Counted from the stretch's first letter, positions 23,919-32,616 are shown. The stretch is DNA of 50,954 bases from a bacterium (GCA_021825445.1 JAKAHA010000006.1:1-50954), one strand, 5' to 3'. Numbers and translations: made by a program. The notes: generated by a model from the letters alone, not told the origin.

Positions 23919-24346
23919 ATGGAAACAATTTTCATCAAAAAACAAATAATCAAACCGAGACGCTTCCTGAAGGTAATGAATTTGTAGAGGGGCTTTTAAA
24001 GTTTTGCAGGGATAAAAAAATAAAAGCAGCCTGGTTTTCTGCGATTGGAGCAGCTAGTAAAGTAACGTTGGGTAGATTTAATTTTAAAGAGCAAAAATAT
24101 GAGGAAAAGAGTTTTGAAGAAGATTTTGAAATTACATCTCTTACTGGAAATGTAGGCACTCAAGATGATATTTTAGTACTTCATCCTCATGTCCAACTGG
24201 CCCGTGCTGATTTAAGTTTAATTGGCGGTCATCTTAATTTACTCCAAGTTCAAGGAACGTGTGAAATATATTTGGAAGTCTTTGATACGGAATTTAAAAG
24301 AATTCGCGGAAAAGTTGGACTCAAGCTTCTTACACCCCAAATGTAA
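23919..24346 (+). pseudogene. PPC/DUF296 domain protein, frame interrupted near the 5' end
   Basis: The clear coding part reads 'TLPEGNEFVEGLLKFCRDKKIKAAWFSAIGAASKVTLGRFNF...LHPHVQLARADLSLIGGHLNLLQVQGTCEIYLEVF', which is a whole PPC (DUF296) domain with its GGH metal motif. Its frame is open from 23912 but contains no ATG, GTG or TTG before conserved sequence. An ATG at 23919 (METIFIKK) lies in the next frame, and joining the two needs a -1 shift between the T-run and the A6 run at 23928-23942. A sequencing indel or recent mutation is the simplest reading; a non-canonical start cannot be excluded. Some PPC proteins bind DNA; the role here is unknown. Confidence 0.65.
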
Positions 24347-24352
24347 CTTTTG

Positions 24353-24423
24353 TGGACCCACGGGGAATTGAACCCCGCCCTCATCCATGCCATGGATGCA
24401 TTCTACCGATGAACTATGGGCCC
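24353..24423 (-). tRNA. tRNA-Ala (anticodon GGC)
   Basis: The minus strand folds as a 71-nt tRNA: acceptor GGGCCCA with TGGGTCC including the G3-U70 pair that identifies tRNA-Ala, D stem GTTC/GAAT, anticodon stem CATCC/GGATG with loop ATGGCAT (anticodon GGC), T stem CGGGG/CCCCG, and A73. CCA is not encoded. The D arm looks somewhat Gly-like, but anticodon and G3-U70 agree on Ala. Confidence 0.85.
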
Positions 24424-24479
24424 TTCAACTTCGCTCAGGGTAAACCCATATATTCTACCATCTACTGTCCAATTTTAGT

Positions 24480-24485
24480 TATACT
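24480..24485 (+). promoter_or_regulatory. -10 box (TATACT) of the T4SS gene cluster
   Basis: TATACT ends six bases before the ATG at 24492, predicting a leaderless mRNA for the PrgI-TraC-VirB4 group. No clear -35 is seen. Confidence 0.5.
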
Positions 24486-24491
24486 AAAAAT

Positions 24492-25310
24492 ATGGAGCAA
24501 CATGCGATCCCTCGACAAATCACTAACTTTGAATTCAAGCTAATTGGTTTTTTGACAATTAAGCAATTTATTTACTTGCTTGTTTCTATCCCTCTTGGAA
24601 TTATTGTTTACTATATTTTCCCGGTTCCGATTTTAAATATTCTGCTTGGTATAGCGGTTGGCTCAATTGGTGTTGCTTTTGCCTTTGTCCCAATTAACGA
24701 CCGACCAATGGAGGATTGGGTAAAAAGTCTAGTCAAAAGACTCTCCTCTCCAACGCAGTATTTTTTTAAAAAACAGAACCCTGCCATATATTTTTTAAAG
24801 GATTTAATTTTTGACTCTGACCCTCATCGTGTTATGTCCCATATCGACTCACAGCAAAAATTATCAAAATATATAAATATTATGGCTCCAACCGATAATA
24901 AAAATAGAAATCAGGAGATCAGCAACCTTTTTTCCGATCCATTCTCTTCATTGTTGGGCAAAAAACACGACCCTCAACCATCAACAATCAAAGCCTCACC
25001 ATCCTCTATTCCCTACGCCCTACACCCTAATGAAAAAATACCTTTCCTCACTGGTCTCATAAAAAACCACAAACAAAATTCCCTAGCTGGGATTCTTGTT
25101 TATATAAAAAAAGATGTTCCTAGTGACCCAATTAGGATATTAAAGACAAATTCTCATGGAGTTTTTGTAACTTACAATCCTATCCCTCCTTCAGAATATT
25201 TATTTGAAATCAAGGATCCAAAAGGAGTCTTCTTTTTTGATACAATGAAAATAAGGATAGAAAATGTTAATGAAAGACCGATCGAGATTATGTCGAAAGA
25301 ATTAATATGA
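24492..25310 (+). CDS. PrgI-family (VirB3-like) T4SS inner-membrane protein
   Basis: 272 residues. The N-terminal ~100 residues ('AIPRQITNFEFKLIGFLTIKQFIYLLVSIPLG...FVPINDRPMEDWVKSLVKRL') match the PrgI family: a short cytoplasmic start, two close membrane helices at about residues 25-68, and the conserved 'RP-x-D/E-W' block. After a Ser/Pro-rich linker, the C-terminal ~85 residues ('NSLAGILVYIKKD...ILKTNSHGVFVTYNPIPPSEYLFEIKDPKG') look like a carboxypeptidase-regulatory/transthyretin-like beta-sandwich, an extension common in CPR. It is first of three T4SS genes. Confidence 0.85.
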   Translation: MEQHAIPRQITNFEFKLIGFLTIKQFIYLLVSIPLGIIVYYIFPVPILNILLGIAVGSIGVAFAFVPINDRPMEDWVKSLVKRLSSPTQYFFKKQNPAIYFLKDLIFDSDPHRVMSHIDSQQKLSKYINIMAPTDNKNRNQEISNLFSDPFSSLLGKKHDPQPSTIKASPSSIPYALHPNEKIPFLTGLIKNHKQNSLAGILVYIKKDVPSDPIRILKTNSHGVFVTYNPIPPSEYLFEIKDPKGVFFFDTMKIRIENVNERPIEIMSKELI

Positions 25311-25403
25311 TCAATTCTAATTGTTTTTTGTGGATTCCAACGAACCAATTGGATATTGACAATTATTTCGGTTAATTAGAAATTAGTAATTAGAAATCTT
25401 TAA
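25311..25403. repeat. Intergenic AT-rich repeat between the PrgI-like and TraC-like genes
   Basis: TCAATTCTAATTG...CCAATTGGATATTGACAATTATTTCGGTTAATTAGAAATT shares the ATATTG-n-AATTATTT-GGT-AATTAG core with the copies at 21879-21985 and 39549-39655. Confidence 0.55.
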
Positions 25404-26060
25404 ATGCCAACCACCAAACCAACATCACCAGTTAAGGCTTCAACTCAATCTTTTATTGAGATAGAAGAAATAAAAGATGATGTGGTTTTGATGAAAGATT
25501 TTTCAGCAGCAGCGGTCATCGAGGTTGGAGCTGTCAACTTTTGGCTACTTTCAACTGAAGAACAATCATCTATGATTTACGCTTACTCCGAACTTTTAAA
25601 TTCTTTGTCTTTTCCTGTTCAAATATTAATTTTGTCAAAAAAAATTGACGTTTCAAGCTATCTTGATTATCTTGAAGAAAAAATAAATAAACAGAGTGTT
25701 GAAATTTTAAAAAAACGAATGGTTGGTTATCGAGAATATATTAAAAGTATTATCAAAATAAATACGGTTTTAGAAAAAAGATTTTTTTTCGTTGTACCTT
25801 TTTCACCCCTTGAGATGGGTGTTTCAGGGGCTAATCCAGGATCTTTAAATAAAGAATATGTTTTCACCCGCGCCAAAACTGCTCTTTATCCAAAACGCGA
25901 TAATTTACTAAGACTCATTACAAAAATTGGTCTAAAAGGAACTATATTACAACGTCAGGAATTGACCGAACTTTATTACAATCTTTACAATCCATCAGCA
26001 ACTGGTCGAAGACTAGCACCGGTTGAAAGTTATATGGATGTTGTAATGAGCCAAAGTTAA
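25404..26060 (+). CDS. TraC-like / VirB4 N-terminal-type protein
   Basis: 218 residues resembling the N-terminal, non-ATPase part of TraC/VirB4: 'SFIEIEEIKDDVVLMKDFSAAAVIEVGAVNFWLLSTEEQSSMIYAYSELLNSLSFPVQILILSKKIDVSSYLDYLEE', followed by 'LEKRFFFVVPFS'. No Walker motifs. It is encoded directly upstream of a VirB4-like ATPase, so the usual single protein appears to be split into two genes here, or this protein duplicates the N-domain. A repeat-rich spacer precedes the ATPase gene. Confidence 0.8.
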   Translation: MPTTKPTSPVKASTQSFIEIEEIKDDVVLMKDFSAAAVIEVGAVNFWLLSTEEQSSMIYAYSELLNSLSFPVQILILSKKIDVSSYLDYLEEKINKQSVEILKKRMVGYREYIKSIIKINTVLEKRFFFVVPFSPLEMGVSGANPGSLNKEYVFTRAKTALYPKRDNLLRLITKIGLKGTILQRQELTELYYNLYNPSATGRRLAPVESYMDVVMSQS

Positions 26061-26151
26061 AAGTCAAAAGTTAGAATTCAAAAGTTAAATAGTATTTAAA
26101 ATTTTTTAAGTTTGACTTTAATTTTTGCCTTTTGAATTTTGAATTAATATT
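26061..26151. repeat. AT-rich inverted repeat between TraC-like and virB4-like genes
   Basis: AAGTCAAAAGTTAGAATTCAAAAG on the left is an approximate reverse complement of CTTTAATTTTTGCCTTTTGAATT on the right. It belongs to the CAAAGATCAAA-type low-complexity family also found inside mrdA and at 7436-7490. Confidence 0.5.
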
Positions 26152-27909
26152 ATGTTTAACCTATTTGGCAAACCAAGCAACCAAGCAACCCATAACCAAG
26201 CTTCTTCTAATAATATGGCCGACTTTTTAGCAGCGGGGTCCGTTTCCACAAAAGATTTAATCGCCCCATCTTACGTTGAGGTCGATTTTAATAATTTAAA
26301 AATTGATGATAAATTTTATCGTACTTTATACGTCGTCGGCTATCCTCGTTATGTCTCCCCAAATTGGCTTTATTCGCTTATAACCTTTGATCACCCTCTA
26401 TATATTTCTATGTATATTTACCCAACTGAATCAAAAAATGTCCTAGATGATATGAAAAGGAAAATTGCCGAGATGGAGGCCACGATTGAAGGAGATATCA
26501 AAGCCGGAAAAGTAGTTGATCCAACCGTTCAAGTGGCACTTGACGACGCTTTGGCGCTTCAGGCAGAGTTAGCTAAAGGATCGGAGCGCTTTTTTCAGTT
26601 TGGACTTTATGTAACTATTCCAGCTGACTCTCTTGATGAATTAAATAGAATTACAAAAGAAATTGACTCGGTATTATCTTCTCTTTTAATCACCTCTCGC
26701 CAGGCAACCCTCGAAATGGAAGAAGGATTCAAATCAACGCTACCAATTTTCTATGATAAATTAGGTGTCTGGCGAAATATGGATTCAACCTCTCTTGCAA
26801 CCACCTTCCCATTTGCCACTGCTTCTCTTACTCGAAATGAGGGAATCCTTTACGGCTTAAATCAACATGATGGCTCCTTAATTATTTTTGATCGGTTTAC
26901 TTTGGAAAATGCCAATGCAGTAATTCTAGGAAAATCTGGAGGAGGAAAAAGTTTTATGGTTAAACTTGAAGCTCTTCGACTTTTAATGATGGGTACCGAC
27001 GTTATTATTATTGATCCGGAAAACGAATATGAAAAGCTTGTTCCAGCAGTAGGTGGAGAATATGTTGTTTTTTCATCAACTTCTACTTATAAAATCAATC
27101 CTTTTGATTTGGAAAAAACCAATGCAGGACCCGATGAACTATCTAATAAAATCCTTGACCTCCATTCTCTTATGCGGGTGATTATGGGAGAACTCACACC
27201 GTCTCAAGACGCCTTACTTGATAGGGCTCTTGTGTTGACCTACAGGGAAAAAGGAATTACCCAAGATCCTGAAACTTTTTCACTTGAGCCACCGCTTCTT
27301 GAAGATCTTTTTAAAGTATTTGCAGGAATGGAAACTCCTGAAGCAAAAGAGATGGCAGATCGGTTGGAAAAATTTGTTTCAGGATCAGCCGCTGGAATAT
27401 TTAATCAACATTCAAATTTTGATATTAAAAACCCTTTCACAGTTTTTGGTATTCGGGACTTGGAAGAAAATCTTCGACCAGTTGCCATGTATATTGTTCT
27501 TGATTATATATGGAATCGAGTACGACGCGATCCCAAAAAGCGAGTTTTGATAGTTGATGAGGCTTGGTATTTGATTAAACAAAAAGATTCTGGAGCCTAC
27601 CTACATTCTTTCGCCAAGCGTGCTCGAAAATACCAAATGGGTTTAACAACAATTACACAAGATGTTGAAGACTTCTTGGCAACTGATGAAGGAAAAGCAA
27701 TAATAACTAATTCATCTCTTCAAATTATTTTAAAACAGTCTACCGCCGCCGTTGAAATAATTGCAAAAACATTCTTTTTGACCGGAGGAGAGAAACATTT
27801 TCTGCTTCAAGCCGGGATCGGAGAAGGGTTATTTTTTGCAGGTCACAACCACGTTGGCTTTAAGGTAATCGCCTCAGAGGAAGAAAAAGGTATAATTGAT
27901 CAGAAATAA
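26152..27909 (+). CDS. virB4: VirB4-like type IV secretion ATPase
   Basis: 585-residue motor of the secretion channel. The N-terminal domain has 'YRTLYVVGYPRYVSPNWLYSLITFDHPLYISMYIYP'; the RecA-like domain has Walker A 'LGKSGGGKSFMVK' near residue 260, 'DVIIIDPENEYEKLV', Walker B 'RVLIVDEAWYLIK' near residue 466, and 'MGLTTITQDVEDFL'. The small family length and the PrgI/TraC neighbours match the CPR T4SS-like set. Convergent with the S1 gene with 5 bp between stops. Confidence 0.93.
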   Translation: MFNLFGKPSNQATHNQASSNNMADFLAAGSVSTKDLIAPSYVEVDFNNLKIDDKFYRTLYVVGYPRYVSPNWLYSLITFDHPLYISMYIYPTESKNVLDDMKRKIAEMEATIEGDIKAGKVVDPTVQVALDDALALQAELAKGSERFFQFGLYVTIPADSLDELNRITKEIDSVLSSLLITSRQATLEMEEGFKSTLPIFYDKLGVWRNMDSTSLATTFPFATASLTRNEGILYGLNQHDGSLIIFDRFTLENANAVILGKSGGGKSFMVKLEALRLLMMGTDVIIIDPENEYEKLVPAVGGEYVVFSSTSTYKINPFDLEKTNAGPDELSNKILDLHSLMRVIMGELTPSQDALLDRALVLTYREKGITQDPETFSLEPPLLEDLFKVFAGMETPEAKEMADRLEKFVSGSAAGIFNQHSNFDIKNPFTVFGIRDLEENLRPVAMYIVLDYIWNRVRRDPKKRVLIVDEAWYLIKQKDSGAYLHSFAKRARKYQMGLTTITQDVEDFLATDEGKAIITNSSLQIILKQSTAAVEIIAKTFFLTGGEKHFLLQAGIGEGLFFAGHNHVGFKVIASEEEKGIIDQK

Positions 27910-27914
27910 ATAAT

Positions 27915-28961
27915 TTATCTATACATTACAGGTTTTTCTGTAGCCGGAAGAACCAGACTCATTCGACGTTCTTTTTTGGAGACTCTTTCTATAAATGCTT
28001 TAATTTTTTGACCTGGTTTTAAATTTTCATCACCTTTTAATTTTGAAATGTGAATTAATCCCTCAATACCTGATTCTAACTTGACAAAGTATCCGTATTT
28101 TTCCTTGCGAGTTACTTCTCCCTCAACCTCTTTATCTTTTGGATATTTTTCCTCTATTATTTCCCATGGATCTTTTTGTAATCTTTTAAGAGATAAATTT
28201 AGCTTGAAATCTGTCATATTTTTTTCAACGACATAAACATCAATTGTTTCACCAACCGTTACAAAAGAGGCGGCATTTGATACTTTTTCCCATGAAATTT
28301 CAGAAATATGAATCAAACCCTCAACTCCCTCAACTTCACAGAAAACTCCAAACTCTGAAGCTCCAAGCACTTTAGCTTTATAAATTTTTCCTTCTTTTAT
28401 TGCTTCAAATTTTTTTATTAAATCTTTATGAGAGATATGTAAAACTGAAGCTTTTTGAGAAACAACTAAACGATTTTTTTCTTTATCAACTTCAAGAATT
28501 TTTACTTTAACTTTTTGTCCTCTCATTTTTTCCGGCTGAGAGAGGAATGGTTCTGTGAGTTGAATCTTTGGGATAACTCCACGTATACCCATAAAATTAA
28601 TAAATACCCCACCTTTTCCATATTCCCCACAAATAACATCAACCTCTTCTTCACTATCTCTTTTTTTAATTAAAATATCCCATTTCCCCTTATCAAAGAA
28701 TTTTCGAAGTGAAACAACTGGAAAACCATTTTTTGATTCTTCGCTAATTATTCTAACTAAAATAGTATCTCCTTCTTTTAAATATGGTAAATATGTGGAA
28801 ATTTCTTTTATCTCAAGCTCACCTAAGATTGCTTGGGCTTTCCCACCAACATCAAAAATAATTCCTTTTTTTGTAATTGAGGTAATTTTTGCTTCAATCT
28901 CCTTCCCTTTTTTAAGTAAGGTTGGCTTTGTTTTTTTAAGAAGCGAGTCCATGATGTTCAT
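27915..28961 (-). CDS. rpsA: Ribosomal protein S1-like protein with four S1 domains
   Basis: 348 residues made of four OB-fold S1 repeats at about residues 17-80, 99-170, 185-255 and 270-340; the third and fourth carry the strongest 'GVFCEVEGVEGLIHISEISW' and 'GYFVKLESGIEGLIHISKL' signatures. Four repeats is the short form found outside Proteobacteria. An AAGGAG sequence sits about 13 bases before the ATG, one of very few Shine-Dalgarno-like sites in the window and rather far for one. Role in mRNA binding is inferred from family. Divergent from the Xer-like gene. Confidence 0.9.
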   Translation of the reverse strand: MNIMDSLLKKTKPTLLKKGKEIEAKITSITKKGIIFDVGGKAQAILGELEIKEISTYLPYLKEGDTILVRIISEESKNGFPVVSLRKFFDKGKWDILIKKRDSEEEVDVICGEYGKGGVFINFMGIRGVIPKIQLTEPFLSQPEKMRGQKVKVKILEVDKEKNRLVVSQKASVLHISHKDLIKKFEAIKEGKIYKAKVLGASEFGVFCEVEGVEGLIHISEISWEKVSNAASFVTVGETIDVYVVEKNMTDFKLNLSLKRLQKDPWEIIEEKYPKDKEVEGEVTRKEKYGYFVKLESGIEGLIHISKLKGDENLKPGQKIKAFIERVSKKERRMSLVLPATEKPVMYR

Positions 28962-29080
28962 AATATAAATATTTCTCCTTTTTTTTCTGACTTACAAGAC
29001 TAATAATATACCAAACAAAAAGCTTATTATCAACAGAATCATTGATATTATAAAAACTTTATGATATATTATAGGGTGTT

Positions 29081-29944
29081 ATGGAAAATATTTTACTACC
29101 TTCTTTGGTTACTAGGTTTATAAAACACCTGGAATCACAAGAAAAATCATCTTTTACAATCGTAGCCTATAAGAAGGATCTTGAACAATTTGTAGGATAT
29201 TTATCCTCTCAAGAAGTTGCTGATATTCGTGAAATAAAGAAAAATAATATTGATGGTTTTATTAATAAACTTATCAATGATGGCTATACAAAAAAGTCAG
29301 CTTCAAGAAAATTAAATTCTATTAGAACTTTTTTTAGATATTTAAAAAATGATGGAGTTATCGAACAAAATCCTTCTCTTGACGTGTCTCATCCAAAATA
29401 CATTCAATCGGCTCCAAGAATTTTTTCAAAACTTGAATATCGAGCACTTCGAGATTTTGCTAAAGAAGAACCTAGAACTTATGCCCTAATTGACATACTT
29501 CTTCAGACAGGTATAAAAATTGGAGAACTAGCCGCCTTAAAGATTGAAGATATAAAAGATGCAACTATTCATGTCTCACAATATGGAAAAACCGCCTCTC
29601 GAGATATTCCTTTAAATAAAGCTGTAAAAAAATCAATAGAAGATTATCTTAAAAGTAGACCAGGATTAACAAATAGTGGTCACTTATTTATCACTCGAAC
29701 AGGACACCCACTGTTAATTAGAAATATTCGCCAAATCATTTCTCGTTGCTTTAGAGAGGTGGGAATTGAAAAAGCTACGGTTAATGACTTTAGAAATACT
29801 TTTATCGCCCACCAACTAAGAAATGGTGCCTCAGTTGAATATATTGCCAAACTTGTTGGTCACCGAAGACTTTCGTCAACCGAACGCTTCCTAAATGTCG
29901 TTAAGGAAGAAATCCAGAAGAAAGAAGGATTGGGAGAGCTTTAA
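29081..29944 (+). CDS. Tyrosine recombinase (Xer-like) with altered catalytic residues
   Basis: 287 residues with the Xer layout: a SAM-like core-binding domain (residues about 5-95, 'SSFTIVAYKKDLEQFVGYL...SASRKLNSIRTFFRYL') and a catalytic domain. Alignment to the family motifs shows three changes at the six catalytic positions. The first Arg ('TGLRxxEL') is K146 in 'TGIKIGEL', the His of HxxR is N235 in 'VNDFR', and the nucleophile Tyr is F270 in 'STERFLNV'. R238, H261 and the hairpin K170 remain. Without the tyrosine it should not cleave DNA, so it may be a structural DNA-binding protein. It sits just upstream of dnaA. TATTAT eight bases before the ATG suggests a leaderless mRNA. Confidence 0.85.
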   Translation: MENILLPSLVTRFIKHLESQEKSSFTIVAYKKDLEQFVGYLSSQEVADIREIKKNNIDGFINKLINDGYTKKSASRKLNSIRTFFRYLKNDGVIEQNPSLDVSHPKYIQSAPRIFSKLEYRALRDFAKEEPRTYALIDILLQTGIKIGELAALKIEDIKDATIHVSQYGKTASRDIPLNKAVKKSIEDYLKSRPGLTNSGHLFITRTGHPLLIRNIRQIISRCFREVGIEKATVNDFRNTFIAHQLRNGASVEYIAKLVGHRRLSSTERFLNVVKEEIQKKEGLGEL

Positions 29945-30007
29945 ACTTCAGATAACTCTAATTTGACTACTTAGACTCATTGGTCTAATTTGACCTATTT
30001 ATTATCA

Positions 30008-30056
30008 TTGACAATCGCTGTGGACTTGTTTATTATTTGTGGATAAGTTATCCACA
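30008..30056 (+). promoter_or_regulatory. dnaA promoter with two inverted DnaA boxes
   Basis: TTGACA (30008-30013), a 17-bp spacer and TATTAT (30031-30036). Immediately downstream, TGTGGATAA (30038-30046) and TTATCCACA (30048-30056) are two perfect DnaA boxes in inverted orientation with a 1-bp gap, covering the predicted start of transcription. DnaA binding here should repress its own gene. The boxes may also be part of the origin. Confidence 0.9.
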
Positions 30057-30066
30057 ATGTTAAATT

Positions 30067-31386
30067 ATGTCATCAATATCCTCTTACTGGGATAGTTTTA
30101 TTGAAAAACTAGGAAAAGAAAACAACCCAGTACTATATCCACTACTTAAACAGGCAAAGATCGAAAAGATAACCAATGAAGAAATCTCACTTTCTGTCGG
30201 CAGTTCAGGTGCTTATGATTTTTTAGCAAAAAGAACTACAGAGATTGAGCAGCGATTTTTTAATTTCAGTCAAAAAAAAATTTATTTGGAATTTAGTATT
30301 AAAATACCTGTTAAAAAAAACATTGCTACCCCACTACTTTCTTTTGAGCCAAGTATTGAAGATATTTTTACAAGAGCAGGATTAAATAAAAAATATAATT
30401 TTGATAACTTTGCCGTTTCAACATCAAATCAAGTTGCCTATGCAGCAGCTCAGGCTGTGGTAAACAATCCGGGAAGCGCTTATAACCCCTTGTTTTTATA
30501 CGGAGGAGTTGGTGTTGGTAAGACTCACATTGCTCAAGCTGTCGCAAAAGAGATTTTAAAACAAGATCCAAATAAAAAAGTATATTTTTGTCCTGGAGAT
30601 AATTTTACCAACGAACTAATAGAGTCAATCCGTGAAAAATCAACTGGTCGCTTTCGTAAAAAATACCGCTACTTAAACTTATTAATTGTTGATGATATTC
30701 AGTTTATTGCTGGAAAAAATGCCGTCCAAGAAGAATTTTTTCACACATTCAACTCAATAGCATCATCGGGTGGTCAAATTATACTGACTTCCGATCGTCC
30801 ACCAAGTGAAATAAAAAATCTAGAAGACAGGCTTCATTCAAGATTTTTAGGTGGGTTGACTGTTGATATCCAAGCTCCTGATTTTGAACTTCGATCTGCA
30901 ATCTTATTAATTAAAGCTAAAGAAAAAGGTATCGAAATTGATATTGAGGCGGTTAAAATTATCGCGGAAAGAGTAACTGACTGCCGAGGACTCGAGGGTG
31001 CACTACTTTCTGTATATGCTAAAGTTCTTGGAATTAAAGAAAAAATAGATTTGGAAGCAGTAGAAATGTTTTTTTCAAAAAGTAGTGAAATAAAGAAAAA
31101 AAGGGTTAATCCGGCTGATGTTATAAAAACTGTTTGTTCTTTTTATAATATTAAACAGTCTCATCTTAAAGGTCCATCAAGGGCTGCTTCAATTGCTTTC
31201 TATAGGCAAGTTACTATGTACTTACTTGAAAAGGAGTTAGGGCTGACTTTAATTGAGGTGGCTGAGATGTTAAATAGAAGAGATCATACAACAGCCCTAC
31301 ACGCCAAACAAAAAATCAGCAATTTAATTCTTAGAGACTCTAGTTTGAAGAAAGAGATTGATATAATAACCCAATCATTACTTTAG
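30067..31386 (+). CDS. dnaA: Chromosomal replication initiator DnaA
   Basis: 439 residues. The N-terminal domain I ('YWDSFIEKLGKENNPVLYPLLKQAKI') is divergent. The AAA+ domain has Walker A 'YGGVGVGKTHIAQAVA' near residue 145, Walker B 'NLLIVDDIQFIAGK', sensor 'IILTSDRPPSEI' and the arginine-finger region 'SRFLGGLTVDI'. The C-terminal DNA-binding domain has the signature 'RRDHTTALHAKQKI'. The promoter carries paired DnaA boxes. It is followed by a 131-bp spacer with further boxes and dnaN. Confidence 0.97.
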   Translation: MSSISSYWDSFIEKLGKENNPVLYPLLKQAKIEKITNEEISLSVGSSGAYDFLAKRTTEIEQRFFNFSQKKIYLEFSIKIPVKKNIATPLLSFEPSIEDIFTRAGLNKKYNFDNFAVSTSNQVAYAAAQAVVNNPGSAYNPLFLYGGVGVGKTHIAQAVAKEILKQDPNKKVYFCPGDNFTNELIESIREKSTGRFRKKYRYLNLLIVDDIQFIAGKNAVQEEFFHTFNSIASSGGQIILTSDRPPSEIKNLEDRLHSRFLGGLTVDIQAPDFELRSAILLIKAKEKGIEIDIEAVKIIAERVTDCRGLEGALLSVYAKVLGIKEKIDLEAVEMFFSKSSEIKKKRVNPADVIKTVCSFYNIKQSHLKGPSRAASIAFYRQVTMYLLEKELGLTLIEVAEMLNRRDHTTALHAKQKISNLILRDSSLKKEIDIITQSLL

Positions 31387-31517
31387 TCTACATTGTTTCC
31401 ACTAATCCCCCACATACTTTTTTATCATTTTTCTTTGTCTTGAAAATCTATTCCTTTTTTTATACACTTATGCACACAACCTATTACTACTATATTTAAA
31501 TTAAAAACAATAAAACC
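31387..31517. other. Candidate replication origin segment between dnaA and dnaN
   Basis: AT-rich 131-bp spacer with a perfect DnaA box TTATGCACA (31468-31476) and an overlapping near-match TTATACACT (31460-31468), plus T-rich tracts that could serve as an unwinding element. With the two boxes before dnaA it gives a dnaA-flanking origin arrangement, common in bacteria. Box number is low, so this is a candidate only. Confidence 0.6.
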
Positions 31518-32615
31518 ATGAAAATTCAATTACCTAAAAATGATTTTTTAAAAAAAATAGAATTATCATCTCGTTTTACTTCATCTAAACTATCATCTTC
31601 AACATCCCTTCAAGGAGTTTGTTTGGTTGGAGAAGAGAATAAAATTAATTTTTATTCTACAGATCTAAATTATTATTATCACTCAATACTAAAATATGTG
31701 GGAAATAATAAATTTAAAATAATTATTGAGCCTAAAAAAGTTATTGAGTTTCTATCACTTCTTCCTGATTTAAAGATCGAAATCGATATTAAAGAAAAAG
31801 CGATTGTGATATCTCAAGGAAAAATAAAAGGTCAATTTCCCCTTTTCTCAGATCAAGATTTTCCTTTTCCACCAAAAAACACAGAAGAAAAACAGAAAAT
31901 TAAAACATCTTTTTTTAAGGAGAGCCTTCCATATTTATTTTTTTCTGTATCATCAGATGAGACTCGACCAGTTTTAACAGGAGTTAATTTTGTGACAGAT
32001 GATGAGAATCTTCAACTGGTTGCAACTGATGGTTTTCGACTTTCTCTTTTAACATTAAAAAAAGATCTCCCCTTCTCATCAATGATTATTCCTGCAGGTT
32101 TTTTAATTAACGCACAAAGATTTATTAATAAAGAAACAGAGATAGAATTTAGTTATTTGAAAGAAGAAAAACTTTTAGCCTTTTTTATAGGTGAAAACGA
32201 TATTTATGTTAGGATGATTGAAGGGGAATATCCTCCTTTTGAGAAAGTTATTCCAACTGAAAAAAAGACAACAGTTATAATCGATTCTGAAGAATTTTTA
32301 AGAAGTGTAAAATTAGTTTCTGTTTTTTCAAAAGAATTTTCAAACATCATAATAATGGAGGTAGAAAAAGATTCGGTTAAGTTTATTCCAAAAGTTGGTC
32401 AGGGTGAAGAAGATGTTGTTTTCCAAGAAGCAAAAATAGAAGGAGATAGTCAAAAAATTGCCTTTAATTACAAGTATTTAATTGATTTTTTAAGTCACGT
32501 TCCAAAGAAAAAAATTATAATAGAGTTATTAAGATCAGATGCACCTGTTGTTTTTAAAATAGAGGGTATTAATAATTTTTTTCACATAATAATGCCTGTG
32601 AGAATCCAGGAATAA
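31518..32615 (+). CDS. dnaN: DNA polymerase III beta subunit (sliding clamp)
   Basis: 365 residues, the usual length for three clamp domains. Recognised by 'MKIQLPKNDFLKKIELSSRFTSSKLSSSTSLQGVCL', the domain 2 block 'LPYLFFSVSSDETRPVLTGVNFVTDDENLQLVATDGFRLSLL', 'VRMIEGEYPPFEKVIP', and the C-terminal 'FHIIMPVRIQE' (MPxR/L end). It follows dnaA and is one base ahead of the RNase P-like gene, so both are very likely one transcript. Confidence 0.96.
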   Translation: MKIQLPKNDFLKKIELSSRFTSSKLSSSTSLQGVCLVGEENKINFYSTDLNYYYHSILKYVGNNKFKIIIEPKKVIEFLSLLPDLKIEIDIKEKAIVISQGKIKGQFPLFSDQDFPFPPKNTEEKQKIKTSFFKESLPYLFFSVSSDETRPVLTGVNFVTDDENLQLVATDGFRLSLLTLKKDLPFSSMIIPAGFLINAQRFINKETEIEFSYLKEEKLLAFFIGENDIYVRMIEGEYPPFEKVIPTEKKTTVIIDSEEFLRSVKLVSVFSKEFSNIIIMEVEKDSVKFIPKVGQGEEDVVFQEAKIEGDSQKIAFNYKYLIDFLSHVPKKKIIIELLRSDAPVVFKIEGINNFFHIIMPVRIQE

Positions 32616-32616
32616 T

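Noticed and set aside
24352-24543. 63-residue ORF 'GIEPRPHPCHGCILP...'
   Set aside because: It is antisense to tRNA-Ala, a familiar false protein.
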